From the NCBI GenBank assembly GCA_016218545.1, contig JACRDQ010000015.1, positions 1 through 64,000 of the forward strand: a stretch of DNA of 64,000 bases. Reading direction: 5' to 3'. The notes under the pieces were generated by a model that was not told the origin of the DNA, ran no database searches, and saw nothing but the letters and a program-made list of their open reading frames with translations. Numbering within the stretch: position 1 is the first letter of the stretch; each line of letters starts with the position of its first letter. This stretch comes from Elusimicrobiota bacterium (GTDB lineage: Bacteria; Elusimicrobiota; Elusimicrobia; UBA1565; UBA9628). A program made the translations under genes and the position numbers. Positions 51,291 to 60,094 of this stretch are shown here, piece after piece.

Positions 51291-53195
51291 TCAGTTCTTC
51301 TTCTTGAACTTCGAGAAGTTCTCCTGGAGGTAGTTGAGGGCCCTGGAGGCGCTGACCACGCCGCCCATGCCGCCGGCGTAGGGGTTGCCGTTGGCCGTCA
51401 TCATGGAACTCTCCTTGAGGATGGTCCGGATCTGCTCGGGGGACAGCTCGACGCCCAGCTGCCGGCCGGACTGGATCAGCATGGCGGACACGGCCGCCAC
51501 GTGCGGGGTCGCGGGGGAGGTTCCGTTGCCCGCGGCCACGAGCGCGTCCGTGGGCAGGGCGGCATAGATCCCGGTGGGGTCGTATTTCGCGGAGCGCACG
51601 CCCACCCCGTAGCCGTAGACGTCGGGCTTCTGGAGGAGCTTGGCGTCCTTGAGGACGGCCACCGAGCCGTCGCCGGAGAAGCCGGCGACGCGATTGAAAT
51701 AGTCCGACGCGCCGACCGTGATGGCCTCGGGGATGTAGCCGGGCCGCGCGATCTTGGTCTGGCCCTCGTTGCCCGCGGCCACGACCACCACCACGCCCTG
51801 GCGGTGGAGCTTCTTGATCCAGGCGCTGATGGCGTCGACGTCGTCGTCGACCGCGTGGGCGTTGGAGTTGGGCACGCCCAGGCTCATGCTCACCACGTCG
51901 ATGCGCTCGCCCTTCTTCTGGCCCGCGGCGACCGCCTGGTTGTGGGTGTAGACTTTCTCGAGGCTGCCGGCGATGGCCGCGATGGTGGCGGGCAGATCGT
52001 GCTTGAGCTCGACCGGGATCTGCTCTCCGGCCTCCTCGTCGAGGGCCTTGAGGTTGAGGATCTTGGCGTCCGGGGCGTAGGCGTGCAGGACCCCGGCCAT
52101 GTGCGTGCCGTGGAGGCCGCGGTTGTCAGGGGTGCCGAAGAGGCTCTTGCCCGAGGCGTCCACGGCGTCGCGGTCGATGTAGCGGTGGTCGGTGGCGTTG
52201 TTCCAGTCCGAGACCGCGCCGCGGACCATGGGGTGGTTCTTGTCGATGCCGGTGTCGATGATGGCCACGTTGACGCCCTTGCCCGTGATGCCCCGCCGCC
52301 AGGCCAGGTCCACCCGGTCGGCCCAGAGGCTGTGACCCATGGGGTAGGAATCGAAGATGGTGCGCCAAGCCTCGGGGGTGAGCGCATCCTCCGGGATGAG
52401 CTTGACGATGGTCACGAGGGACTCGGGCACGAGCACCGCGCCGTTGCCGCTCAGGGCCAGCGCGTCCATCTCCTTCATGACCTTCTCGAGGAAAGCCTTC
52501 TTGTCCGCCACCCCGTCCTGCTTGTCCGCCGGCAGCTTGTCGAGGGTCTCGACCACGGCCTTCAGGGCTTCCTGCCGCTTCTGAAGGACCTCGCGGAGGG
52601 TCTTGCCTCCGCGTCCCAGGGAGAGGTAGTCCGTGTCGCCCGGGATCGCGGCGTTCATGACATCGGCGATCTTCTGCTTGTAAGCGCCCAGGAGCTCGGG
52701 AAAGGCCTGGTATTTCGCGTCCACCGAGCGCTTGCCGTACTCGAGGCAGGCCAGGAAGAGCATGTAGAGCTTCTTGCGCGTGATCTTCCGGACCTTGGCG
52801 TTGGGGGTCTCGTTGAGCACCTCGAGGAGGATGCGGCCGACCGCGGACGGGGTGCTCTTGGTGACCGAGTAGATGACCACGAAAGCCTGCTTTTCCTCGA
52901 GCGTGGAGGGGTCCTGCATGTACATGGCCGGAGGCAGGCCGTAGTCCTGCAGAGCCTGGGCCGCCGTCACGTGCTCCGGGATCCCGGCAGGCGCGGCAGG
53001 AGGCGCGTCCTTGGCCACGATGATCTTGAGGGGGGGAAGGACCGGGAAGGCGGGAGCGGGGCCGAGATCCACCGCAGGGACTTCCACGGGCTCGCTGCCC
53101 GGGGTCTGGGCCAAAGACGCGGTTCCGAGGCCCGCGATCAAGAAGGCGGCGAGCGTCGTCTTCGAGATGATTTTGGCCAGGCTCTTGAGTTTCAT
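51291..53195 (-). CDS. Exported subtilisin-like (S8) serine protease
   Basis: The 634-residue protein has a signal peptide (1-~30, ending LGTASLAQ), a long pro-region of about 250 residues and an S8 domain. The catalytic triad is D314 (AIIDTGID), H362 (HGTHMAG) and S560 (GNGTSPATPHVAA), with the oxyanion N476 (AGNEG). The C-terminus is a short coiled tail rich in Lys. AGGAGG stands 5 nt before ATG 53195. It converges with the RiPP maturase; whether it processes the peptide is unknown. Confidence 0.92.
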   Translation of the reverse strand: MKLKSLAKIISKTTLAAFLIAGLGTASLAQTPGSEPVEVPAVDLGPAPAFPVLPPLKIIVAKDAPPAAPAGIPEHVTAAQALQDYGLPPAMYMQDPSTLEEKQAFVVIYSVTKSTPSAVGRILLEVLNETPNAKVRKITRKKLYMLFLACLEYGKRSVDAKYQAFPELLGAYKQKIADVMNAAIPGDTDYLSLGRGGKTLREVLQKRQEALKAVVETLDKLPADKQDGVADKKAFLEKVMKEMDALALSGNGAVLVPESLVTIVKLIPEDALTPEAWRTIFDSYPMGHSLWADRVDLAWRRGITGKGVNVAIIDTGIDKNHPMVRGAVSDWNNATDHRYIDRDAVDASGKSLFGTPDNRGLHGTHMAGVLHAYAPDAKILNLKALDEEAGEQIPVELKHDLPATIAAIAGSLEKVYTHNQAVAAGQKKGERIDVVSMSLGVPNSNAHAVDDDVDAISAWIKKLHRQGVVVVVAAGNEGQTKIARPGYIPEAITVGASDYFNRVAGFSGDGSVAVLKDAKLLQKPDVYGYGVGVRSAKYDPTGIYAALPTDALVAAGNGTSPATPHVAAVSAMLIQSGRQLGVELSPEQIRTILKESSMMTANGNPYAGGMGGVVSASRALNYLQENFSKFKKKN

Positions 53196-53559
53196 CGGTT
53201 TCCTCCTGCCCTGTACTCTTAGTTTAGCCCGGCAAGGGCTTATGGGTCAGTTGCGAGAGGCCTAGTCCGAAAAGCGCAGGAGGCCTATTCGGTCCTGGGT
53301 CCAAGGGCCTAGACGCTCCCTCCTGGAGAGGGGCGGGGGAATGGCTTTTCCGGCTCCCGGGATTATGAAAAATGCAGTATAAACAATAACTTATCAATCA
53401 TGTCTCGCGCGCTTGCCTGGAAGGGCTCACGCTGAGCATTCCCTGATCCCAGGGGCCCAGAGGCTGGGTCCTGGGACCATCCTCTTGGCGCATGGTTATT
53501 AACATGGGCTCTGCCATGCCGGATGGACACGGCACGGTCAAAGTGATATTCTGGCTGGG
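53196..53559. other. 364-nt intergenic region: shared upstream element, AT-rich stretch and hairpins
   Basis: No gene was found. It holds a 50-nt element at 53261-53312 that is also found at 61694-61740, an A/T-rich stretch (53365-53400), and an imperfect stem TCCCAGG/CCTGGGA with an inner CCAG/CTGG (53447-53476). The subtilase transcript begins at its left end and the REC-thioesterase promoter lies at its right end. Confidence 0.5.
53547..53552 (+). promoter_or_regulatory. Extended -10 box of the REC-thioesterase gene, leaderless spacing
   Basis: TGATATTCT is an extended -10 ending 7 nt before ATG 53560. Confidence 0.5.
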
Positions 53560-54486
53560 ATGTCGAAGAGGATCCTCATCGTAGATGATGACCAGGGCCT
53601 GGTCGCGCCGCTCAAGGAAGGCCTTGAGTCCGTGGGCTACCGGGTGTCCGTGGCTTTCGACGGGCTCCAGGGAGTCCTGCAGGCGCACCAGGCCAAGCCT
53701 GACGCCATCATCCTGGATTTCCAGATGCCGGGCGGAGGGGGGCACACGGTCTACGAGCGCCTCAGGAGTTCGCCGGACACGGCAGGCATCCCTGTCATCT
53801 TCTCGAGCGTCATCTCCGCTGATGAGATCCGCAGCCGGGTCAAGCCCGGCCCGAACACGTTCTTCCTGCGCAAGCCCATGGGCCTGGGCCAGTTCATCGC
53901 CATCCTCAACTCCGTCCTCGGGCTCTCGGTCGGGGCGGCGCCCGAGGAGCCGTTCTCCCCGGTGCCGCCTCCTCCCGCAGTCAGGCCGACCTTGGCCCCT
54001 GCGCCGGCCAAGGCGGAACACGCCCCGCAGTCTCACCGCGGCCACGTCAAGCCGGCCAAGGTGCGCTTCCACGAGTTCAACGTGCGGGTCACGTACGCGG
54101 ACACGGACAAGATGGGGGTCATCTACTACGCGAACTACCTGCGCTATTTCGAGCAGGGCCGGGTGGAGCTCCTGAGGTCCCTCGGGGTGCGCTATCGCGA
54201 CCTCGAGGTCCAGCGCAAGCTCTTCATCCCGGTGGTGGAGACCGGGTGCCGCTACCTCGCCGCCAGCCGCTACGACGACCTGCTCGCGGTGCGCACTTGC
54301 ATCACGGATATGGGCAAGGCCAGCATCACCTTCAAGTATCTCATCTTCGACGAGGAGGGCGGGCGCCGCAAGGTCGCCGACGGCTTCACCCGCCACGCCG
54401 TGGTCAACGACCTCTGGCGTGCGGTGCGGGTGCCCGAGGACCTGCGCAAGCTCCTGGAGCCCTTCGTCGGCGAGATGCCCGCCTGA
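53560..54486 (+). CDS. Response-regulator receiver domain fused to a YbgC/4HBT hotdog thioesterase
   Basis: The 308-residue protein starts with a receiver domain: acidic pocket DDD (9-11), phosphorylated Asp D53 in ILDFQMPGGG, S82 and K105 (FLRKPMG). A Pro/Ala-rich linker (131-165) leads to a hotdog thioesterase domain of the YbgC type: VTYADTDKMGVIYYANYLRY (catalytic D183 region) and FEQGRVELLRSLG. It probably cleaves acyl-CoA thioesters. A phosphorylation-regulated thioesterase has no precedent known to me. No sensor kinase gene is adjacent. Confidence 0.88.
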   Translation: MSKRILIVDDDQGLVAPLKEGLESVGYRVSVAFDGLQGVLQAHQAKPDAIILDFQMPGGGGHTVYERLRSSPDTAGIPVIFSSVISADEIRSRVKPGPNTFFLRKPMGLGQFIAILNSVLGLSVGAAPEEPFSPVPPPPAVRPTLAPAPAKAEHAPQSHRGHVKPAKVRFHEFNVRVTYADTDKMGVIYYANYLRYFEQGRVELLRSLGVRYRDLEVQRKLFIPVVETGCRYLAASRYDDLLAVRTCITDMGKASITFKYLIFDEEGGRRKVADGFTRHAVVNDLWRAVRVPEDLRKLLEPFVGEMPA

Positions 54487-54523
54487 CCCCGCATTCCCGT
54501 CCGCCAGCGGCTCTCTACGCCGC

Positions 54524-54730
54524 CTGAACCGTTCGGAGGTCCGGGGGAAGGTCTACGACCTGGCCCAGGGTTCCTACACGGACAAGGGCCTGCGCGTGGC
54601 CGCGATCGGGGCCCAGAGCCTGGACGTCATGTTCTTCCGCGCCTGCTTCCACTTCGGCTGCCGCGCGGGCCCGCACGGGCCTTACGTGAGCCCCATCATC
54701 AACGAGCAGCGGTCGGCCGGCTGGAAAGCG
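54524..54730 (+). pseudogene. Coding-like remnant without a start codon
   Basis: The frame 54524-54730 has G/C-ending codons throughout and reads as protein (GKVYDLAQGSYTDKGLRVAA, FFRACFHFGCRAGPHGPYVS), but has no ATG, GTG or TTG in a sensible position. A hairpin follows at once. It may be a truncated gene or chance. No family was recognised. Confidence 0.3.
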
Positions 54731-54758
54731 AGCCCGGGGCCTCGAGGCCCGGGGCTCG
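54729..54758. terminator. Hairpin between convergent genes
   Basis: CGAGCCCGGGGCCT and AGGCCCGGGGCTCG form a 14-bp stem with one mismatch and a 2-nt centre. It lies between the REC-thioesterase and AI-2E genes. Confidence 0.6.
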
Positions 54759-54774
54759 GCTTCTTCGGGGAGGT

Positions 54775-55863
54775 TCAGGTGTACGGGGAGGACTCTCCCT
54801 CGAGGGGAGGGGCGACCAGGTAGCCTTCGGTGGTGTACCATTCCCAGCCGACCTTGAGCAGGGCCTTGATGATGCAGGCCGCCGGGACCGCGAAGACCAG
54901 GCCCACGAACCCGAAGAGCTCGCCGCCGACCATCAGGGAGAGCAGGTAGACCAGGGGGTGGAGCTTCACCGCGTGCTTGGAGACCACGGGCTGGACGAAG
55001 GCCTCGTCCGCCAGCCTGATGCCGGTGAAGAGCAGGACCACCTTCAGGCCCGCGAGGATGGAGCCGGTCTGCACCCAGGCCGCGACGCAGCCCACGCCGG
55101 CGCCCAGGATGGCGCCCATGTAGGGGATGAAGGAGGCCAGGCCCGAGAGGGCCGCGATGGCGATGGAGTACTTGATCCCCAGGATCCGCAGGCCGACGTA
55201 GGAGGCGGTGCCCACGGCAGCGACCACGATTGTGGCTCCGCGCAGGTAGTTGCCCAGCGAGGTCTCGACCTCGGAGATGAGGTAGAGGGTCTGCTCCACG
55301 TAGCGGCCGGGGACGAGCTGGATGAAGCCGGAGAGGATGTTGTGCCAGTCCAGCAGCAGGAAGAAGGTGATGAAGGGGATGAGGAAGAACAGGGAGAGGA
55401 ACGGGAAGAGGCCCACCAGGTAGGACGGGACGTTCTGGATCTGCGCGATGATAGGCTCGTAGATCTTGTCCGTGTAGCCCTTGGCCGCCACGGGCTCGAC
55501 CGGGAGCCACCTGAGGACCTTGGCCTGCGTGCGGAGCAGGGCCTCCTGCCCATGGTCGAGGTAGGCCGGGAGATGCTGCTTGAGCTCGAGGAATTCCTCC
55601 TTGATGCCGGGCAGGACCTGCTGAGCCGCGACCGTGAGGGCGCCGGCCACGACGATGTAGAAGAGGACCACCGCGGCCTCGCGCCTCAGGCCCTGGCTCT
55701 CCATCCAGTTGATGACGGGGTTGAGGAGGTAGGCCAGGGCGATGCTCAGGAAGAAGGGCGCCAACACGGCCCTGAGGTGGAAGACGGCGTAGGCGGAGAG
55801 CCCCAGGACGACGAAGACGGTCAGGAAGGGGAAGCTCCGCGGCTGGGACGTGGGTCTAGCCAT
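54775..55863 (-). CDS. AI-2E family transporter (PerM/YdiK-like)
   Basis: The 362-residue protein has about eight membrane helices with the family's central soluble region (EEFLELKQHLPAYLDHG and so on) and a later helix pair. The text PVINWMESQGLRREAAVVL and YMGAILGAGVGCVAAW is typical of AI-2E/PerM proteins, some of which export signals or ions. Substrate unknown. It overlaps the next gene by 8 nt. Confidence 0.88.
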   Translation of the reverse strand: MARPTSQPRSFPFLTVFVVLGLSAYAVFHLRAVLAPFFLSIALAYLLNPVINWMESQGLRREAAVVLFYIVVAGALTVAAQQVLPGIKEEFLELKQHLPAYLDHGQEALLRTQAKVLRWLPVEPVAAKGYTDKIYEPIIAQIQNVPSYLVGLFPFLSLFFLIPFITFFLLLDWHNILSGFIQLVPGRYVEQTLYLISEVETSLGNYLRGATIVVAAVGTASYVGLRILGIKYSIAIAALSGLASFIPYMGAILGAGVGCVAAWVQTGSILAGLKVVLLFTGIRLADEAFVQPVVSKHAVKLHPLVYLLSLMVGGELFGFVGLVFAVPAACIIKALLKVGWEWYTTEGYLVAPPLEGESSPYT

Positions 55864-56362
55864 ACGTCGGCGGCTGGTGGACGAGCGCCAGCTTGTTGGC
55901 GTGGCGCAGGCGCATGCTCATGAGGTGTGCCAGGTGGGTCATGACGCTCACCCCGATGCGCGGGTGGTAGTGGAGGATCTCCTCGAGGTTGGCCCGATAG
56001 AGCAGGTGGATATGGGAGCGCTCGATGGCCCGGGCAGAGGCGGAGCGGGGGAGCCTTTCGAGCATGGCCATCTCGCCGAAGAAGTCGCCGGACTCGAGGG
56101 TGAAGATTTTCCGTGTCTTGCCGGACGCCGCCTCGCGCATGCCGAGCTCCACCCGCCCCGTCTCGAGGATGAACATGGCCCGGCCGATGTCGCCCTCCTC
56201 GAAGATGACTTCGCCTTCTTTGTAAGTCCGGGAGTGGAGGGACCGCACGAGGAACCCGAGGTCCTTGGAGCTGAGGTCCTTGAATAGCTCCAGGGACCGG
56301 AGGAAGACCTTCTTCTTGTGGAGCTCCGGGTCGGTGAAGAGCTTCTTGAGGAGCTTGAACAT
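55856..56362 (-). CDS. Cyclic-nucleotide-binding domain protein
   Basis: The 168-residue protein has a CAP_ED (cNMP-binding) domain (about 30-140): FKDLSSKDLGFLVRSLHSRT, EGEVIFEEGDIGRAMFILE, ESGDFFGEMAMLE and RSASARAIE. There is no DNA-binding domain. It may regulate the overlapping AI-2E family transporter (8-nt overlap). Which nucleotide it binds is not fixed. Confidence 0.8.
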   Translation of the reverse strand: MFKLLKKLFTDPELHKKKVFLRSLELFKDLSSKDLGFLVRSLHSRTYKEGEVIFEEGDIGRAMFILETGRVELGMREAASGKTRKIFTLESGDFFGEMAMLERLPRSASARAIERSHIHLLYRANLEEILHYHPRIGVSVMTHLAHLMSMRLRHANKLALVHQPPTYG

Positions 56363-56408
56363 GGCAGTCTGCCCTGGCGCCTGGGACCTCGCCGGGACCG
56401 GGCCGGTC

Positions 56409-56654
56409 CTACTCGCCGCCCTTGCGGCCGGCCCAGAAGCCGGCGACCACGGAGGCGACCGCGGAGAGCGTCTGGAGCCAGCCCGATCTCATGACCGTCC
56501 CGACGTGGTCGACCTCTTCGTCGACCCGGTAGGTCAGCACCTCGACGGCGCGCGCCGTCTGGCGCAGCTGCAGGAGCATGCCCACGAAGAAGATGAGCGC
56601 GACCAGCAGCTCGATGACGATCAAGACGAGGCAGACGGCGACGATGGTTTCCAT
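56409..56654 (-). CDS. Small membrane protein (DUF948-like)
   Basis: The 81-residue product has one N-terminal membrane helix (METIVAVCLVLIVIELLVAL) and a short amphipathic region (RQTARAVEVLTYRVDEEVDH) and then GTVMRSGWLQTLSAVASVVA. This resembles DUF948-type proteins. ATG 56654 is set by its -10 box 7 nt upstream; a longer frame to 56720 is open but not well supported. Confidence 0.55.
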   Translation of the reverse strand: METIVAVCLVLIVIELLVALIFFVGMLLQLRQTARAVEVLTYRVDEEVDHVGTVMRSGWLQTLSAVASVVAGFWAGRKGGE

Positions 56655-56661
56655 CGTGGTG

Positions 56662-56691
56662 ATTATGCCACAAACTCCTCTTCGCTGTCCA
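56662..56691 (-). promoter_or_regulatory. Promoter of the DUF948-like gene, leaderless spacing
   Basis: On the minus strand TGGACA, an 18-nt spacer and CATAAT (56667-56662) end 7 nt before ATG 56654. Confidence 0.5.
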
Positions 56692-56717
56692 TACACTGAT
56701 GCGGGACGGCAGAAATG

Positions 56718-56746
56718 CAACAGCTGGTGTCAGACACCAGCTGTTG
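56718..56746. repeat. Perfect 14-bp inverted repeat with GGTGTCAGACACC core
   Basis: CAACAGCTGGTGTC and GACACCAGCTGTTG flank a single A. A related GCTGACACC follows at 56763. The GGTGTC-A-GACACC core resembles REP-type palindromes linked to RAYT transposases. It lies between the divergent ileS and DUF948-like genes. Confidence 0.7.
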
Positions 56747-56791
56747 CGGTTCTTGGCGGTGCGCTGACACCGGCAGGGGGTAAATGGTAAA

Positions 56792-59611
56792 ATGGCGGCC
56801 GCAAAACAGAGGGGAAAAGCTTTGACAGAGAAAGAGAAGACGACCAGCGCCCCGGCCAAGAAGGACAAGCCTTCCTGGCCGGTGAACCTGCCGCAGACCT
56901 CCTTCCCGATGAAGGGCGACCTCGCCACCCGAGAGCCCCTCATCCTGCAGGTCTGGGAGAAGCTCGGGCTTTACGAGCGCAGGCTTCAAGAGCGCAAGGA
57001 CCGGCCCGAGTGGGTCCTGCATGACGGGCCGCCTTACGCCAACGGACCCATCCACATAGGCCACGCGCTCAATAAGATTCTCAAGGACATGGCGGTCAAG
57101 TCGCGGGGCCTGATGGGCATGAGGACCCCCTACGTGCCGGGCTGGGACTGTCACGGCCTTCCCATCGAGACCGCGCTCCTCAAGGAGCTCAAGGTCTCCA
57201 AGCGCGCCATCTCGGACCTCCCGGCTTTCCGCAGGCAGGCCGGGGAGTTCGCCTCCAGGTTCATCGGGACCCAGAGGGAGGATTTCAAGAGGCTCGGCGT
57301 GCTCGGCGATTGGCCTAACCCCTACACCACGATGGCGCCCGCCTACGAGTCCCGCATCCTGCGCGCCTTCCGGGTCCTCATGGGCAAGGGCTACATCTAC
57401 CGGGGCCTGCGGACCGTGTGCTGGTGCTCGCATTGCGAGACCGCACTGGCCGAGGCCGAGGTCGAGTACAAGGACAAGACCTCGAAGTCCATCTTCGTCG
57501 CCTTCGCGCCCCTGGAGGGCTCAGGCCCCCTGGCCGGCGCCCAGGCGGTCATCTGGACCACCACGCCGTGGACCATGCCTGCCAACACGGGCCTGGCGTT
57601 CCACCCGAAGCTCGAGTACGTCCTGGCGCGCGTGCATTGGGCCGAGGGTGAGAGGCGGTGGGTGCTGGCCAAGGCCAGGCTCGACGCGGTCTGCTCCGCG
57701 GTCGGGGCCAAGCTCGTGCGCGTGGAAGGCTCCTGGCCCGGCGCCGAGGTCGTCGCGCGCGTGCGCTGCTCGCGGCCCTTCTATCCGGGCAAGGAGAGCC
57801 GGGCCGTGCTCGCGGACTACGTCAGCTCCGAGGACGGGACCGGCATCGTGCACACGGCTCCTGGGCACGGCCAGGAGGACTTCGAGACCGGGCGGACCTA
57901 CGGGCTCGACCTGCTTTCCCCGGTGGATGAGGCGGGGCGCTTCACGGCGGATGCGCCCGCGGAGCTCCAGGGCAAGCACGTGCTGCGCGAGGGCAACGCG
58001 GCCGCGGCCGCGGCCCTGCGGTCCCGGGGGCTCCTGCTGGGAGAGTCGGACGTCCAGCACAGCTACCCGCACTGCTGGCGCTGCAAGAGCCCCATCGTGT
58101 TCCGCGCCACGGAGCAGTGGTTCCTGGGCGTGGGCCACGAAGGGCTCCGCGGCAGGCTTCTCGAGGCCATCGACGGAGTGCGTTGGGTGCCGGCGGTGGG
58201 CAAGAGCCGCATCGGCGGCATGGTCAACTCCCGGCCCGACTGGTGCCTCTCCCGTCAGCGGGTGTGGGGCACGCCCATCCCGGTGCTCTACTGCTCCTCC
58301 TGCCGCAAGCCCCTCGTGGACGACGCGGTGCTGGAGTCCATCGAGAAGAAGGTCGAGACGGACGGCTCGGACTTCTGGTTCGCGGAGCTGGAGAAGCCCG
58401 TCACCGCGGCCTCTTGGCCGTTCCTGCCTCGGGAGACGAAGTGCTCCTGCGGGAACGCCTCCTTCGTGCGCGAGCGCGACATCCTCGACGTGTGGATCGA
58501 CTCCGGGGCTTCTTGGCTGGGCGTGCGGCCCAAGGGCGACGAGCCGGCCGACCTCTACCTCGAGGGCTCCGACCAGCACCGGGGCTGGTTCCAGAGCTCG
58601 CTGGTGCTCTCCGTGGCCATGCGCGGCTCGGCCCCCTTCAAGGAGGTCCTCACCCACGGCTTCGTCCTCGACGAGCACGGACACGCCATGCACAAGTCCG
58701 CGGGCAACGTGATGGCTCCCCAGGACGTCATCCACAAGCTCGGCGCGGACGTCCTGCGGATGTGGGTCGCCCTCTCGGACTTCTCGGACGACGTACGCAT
58801 CTCGGAGAAGCTCCTCGACGGGCCCCGGGACGCGTACCGCAAGATCCGGAACACCCTGCGCTTCCTGCTGGGGAACCTGCATGACTTCGACGGCCGCAGG
58901 CCCGACGCCCTGCCCGAGCTTGAGCGCTTCGTCCTGCACCGGCTCGCCGCCCTTCAGGCGAGCGTGCTCGAGCGCTACCGGAACTACGGGTTCCGCGCCG
59001 CGGGCCGGGAGCTCGTGGACTTCTGCGCCTTCGACCTCTCGGCCTTCTACCTCGACGTCCTCAAGGACCGGCTCTACACCTACGCCCAGGACCACCCGAG
59101 CCGCCGCGCGGCCCAGTGGACCATGGCCGAGGTTGCCCGGAGGCTGCTGGGCCTGCTCTCTCCGATCATCTCCTTCACGGCCGAGGAGGCCTGGAGTTGC
59201 CTGCCCCCGCCCTTGAAGACCGCTGACAGCGTCTTCCTCGCGGACCTGGCCGCGCCCGAGGCTTCGTGGACGGACCCCGAGCTGGCCGCCCGCTGGGAAG
59301 CCATCCTGAGGGTGCGCGCGGGCGTGTACAAGGCGCTCGAGGAGGCCCGGACCGCGGGGAGGATCGGAGGCTCCCTCCAGGCCAGGGTGACCCTCAGGGG
59401 CGGCGAGGCCGCGGCCATCGAAGGCGTGGACTGGGCCGAGCTCCTCATCGTGAGCGGCGTCGAGGTCCAGAACGGCGGGGGCGAGCTCTCCGTCGAGGTC
59501 GCGCCGGCCCCGGGGACCAAGTGCCCGCGCTGCTGGCGCTACCAGAACGACATCGGCTCCCGGCCGAGTCAGCCTCTCCTGTGCGGCCGATGCGCGCAGC
59601 AGCTGGGCTGA
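56792..59611 (+). CDS. ileS: Isoleucine--tRNA ligase
   Basis: The 939-residue length and order match class Ia IleRS, which charges tRNA-Ile and edits misactivated valine. HIGH is at 88-91 (PIHIGH). The KMSKS position reads MHKSAGN (633-639), an accepted variant. The editing domain has TTPWTMPANTGLAFHP. The C-terminal zinc site has CPRCWRY and CGRCAQQLG. ATG 56792 is used with a CAGGGGG stretch 13 nt upstream; the TTG at 56822 would remove ten residues. It overlaps lspA by 22 nt. Confidence 0.95.
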   Translation: MAAAKQRGKALTEKEKTTSAPAKKDKPSWPVNLPQTSFPMKGDLATREPLILQVWEKLGLYERRLQERKDRPEWVLHDGPPYANGPIHIGHALNKILKDMAVKSRGLMGMRTPYVPGWDCHGLPIETALLKELKVSKRAISDLPAFRRQAGEFASRFIGTQREDFKRLGVLGDWPNPYTTMAPAYESRILRAFRVLMGKGYIYRGLRTVCWCSHCETALAEAEVEYKDKTSKSIFVAFAPLEGSGPLAGAQAVIWTTTPWTMPANTGLAFHPKLEYVLARVHWAEGERRWVLAKARLDAVCSAVGAKLVRVEGSWPGAEVVARVRCSRPFYPGKESRAVLADYVSSEDGTGIVHTAPGHGQEDFETGRTYGLDLLSPVDEAGRFTADAPAELQGKHVLREGNAAAAAALRSRGLLLGESDVQHSYPHCWRCKSPIVFRATEQWFLGVGHEGLRGRLLEAIDGVRWVPAVGKSRIGGMVNSRPDWCLSRQRVWGTPIPVLYCSSCRKPLVDDAVLESIEKKVETDGSDFWFAELEKPVTAASWPFLPRETKCSCGNASFVRERDILDVWIDSGASWLGVRPKGDEPADLYLEGSDQHRGWFQSSLVLSVAMRGSAPFKEVLTHGFVLDEHGHAMHKSAGNVMAPQDVIHKLGADVLRMWVALSDFSDDVRISEKLLDGPRDAYRKIRNTLRFLLGNLHDFDGRRPDALPELERFVLHRLAALQASVLERYRNYGFRAAGRELVDFCAFDLSAFYLDVLKDRLYTYAQDHPSRRAAQWTMAEVARRLLGLLSPIISFTAEEAWSCLPPPLKTADSVFLADLAAPEASWTDPELAARWEAILRVRAGVYKALEEARTAGRIGGSLQARVTLRGGEAAAIEGVDWAELLIVSGVEVQNGGGELSVEVAPAPGTKCPRCWRYQNDIGSRPSQPLLCGRCAQQLG

Positions 59612-60045
59612 GCGCTTCGGCGCTGGTCGCGGGGCTCTTCCTCGCGGACCGGTTGACCAAGGCCCTGGTCCTGCGGCACCTGCGGCCCGTGGAGAGCGTG
59701 GCCTTGGCCCCGTTCTTCCACCTGACCTATGTGGAGAACACCGGGGCGGCCTTCGGCATGGGGCCGCGCAGGAACGGCCTCTTCATCGCGGTGGCCGCGG
59801 CCCTGCTGGCAGGGCTCCTCTACCTGAGGCGGCGGTGGCCCAAGGACAACGCCTGGCTCCAGTACGGGGCGCTGCTCGTGGTCGCGGGCGCGCTCGGCAA
59901 CCTCTACGACCGCGTCGCGTACGGGTTCGTGGTGGATTTCCTGGACTTCCGGGTCTGGCCGGTCTTCAATCTCGCGGACTCCTGCGTGACGGTCGGAGCC
60001 TGCGTCCTGGCCTGGGGCCTCCACAAGGAAGACAAGAAGGCATGA
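59590..60045 (+). CDS. lspA: Signal peptidase II (lipoprotein signal peptidase)
   Basis: The 151-residue membrane protein has the LspA catalytic pair D107 (GNLYDRV) and D130 (FNLADSC), plus VENTGAAFG. It cuts prolipoproteins after lipid attachment, in keeping with the lipobox-bearing proteins of this window. ATG 59590 lies within the ileS frame (22-nt overlap), typical of the ileS-lspA pair. A strong terminator follows. Confidence 0.94.
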   Translation: MRAAAGLSASALVAGLFLADRLTKALVLRHLRPVESVALAPFFHLTYVENTGAAFGMGPRRNGLFIAVAAALLAGLLYLRRRWPKDNAWLQYGALLVVAGALGNLYDRVAYGFVVDFLDFRVWPVFNLADSCVTVGACVLAWGLHKEDKKA

Positions 60046-60082
60046 AAACGGAGCGGCCGGGTTTGCTCCCGCCGCTCCGTTT
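60046..60082. terminator. 12-bp hairpin after lspA
   Basis: AAACGGAGCGGC (60046-60057) and GCCGCTCCGTTT (60071-60082) form a perfect stem with a 13-nt loop and a TT-ending arm, followed by CCTAT. It sits between convergent genes. Confidence 0.7.
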
Positions 60083-60094
60083 CCTATCCTAAGG

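Noticed and set aside
51291..53195. Subtilase as the leader peptidase of the RiPP locus
   Set aside because: It is on the opposite strand behind a strong terminator and carries its own signal peptide and a long pro-region, so linkage to the peptide is only positional.
53398..54396. A 332-codon minus-strand frame
   Set aside because: It is opposite the REC-thioesterase gene, whose motifs are certain, and has no motifs of its own.
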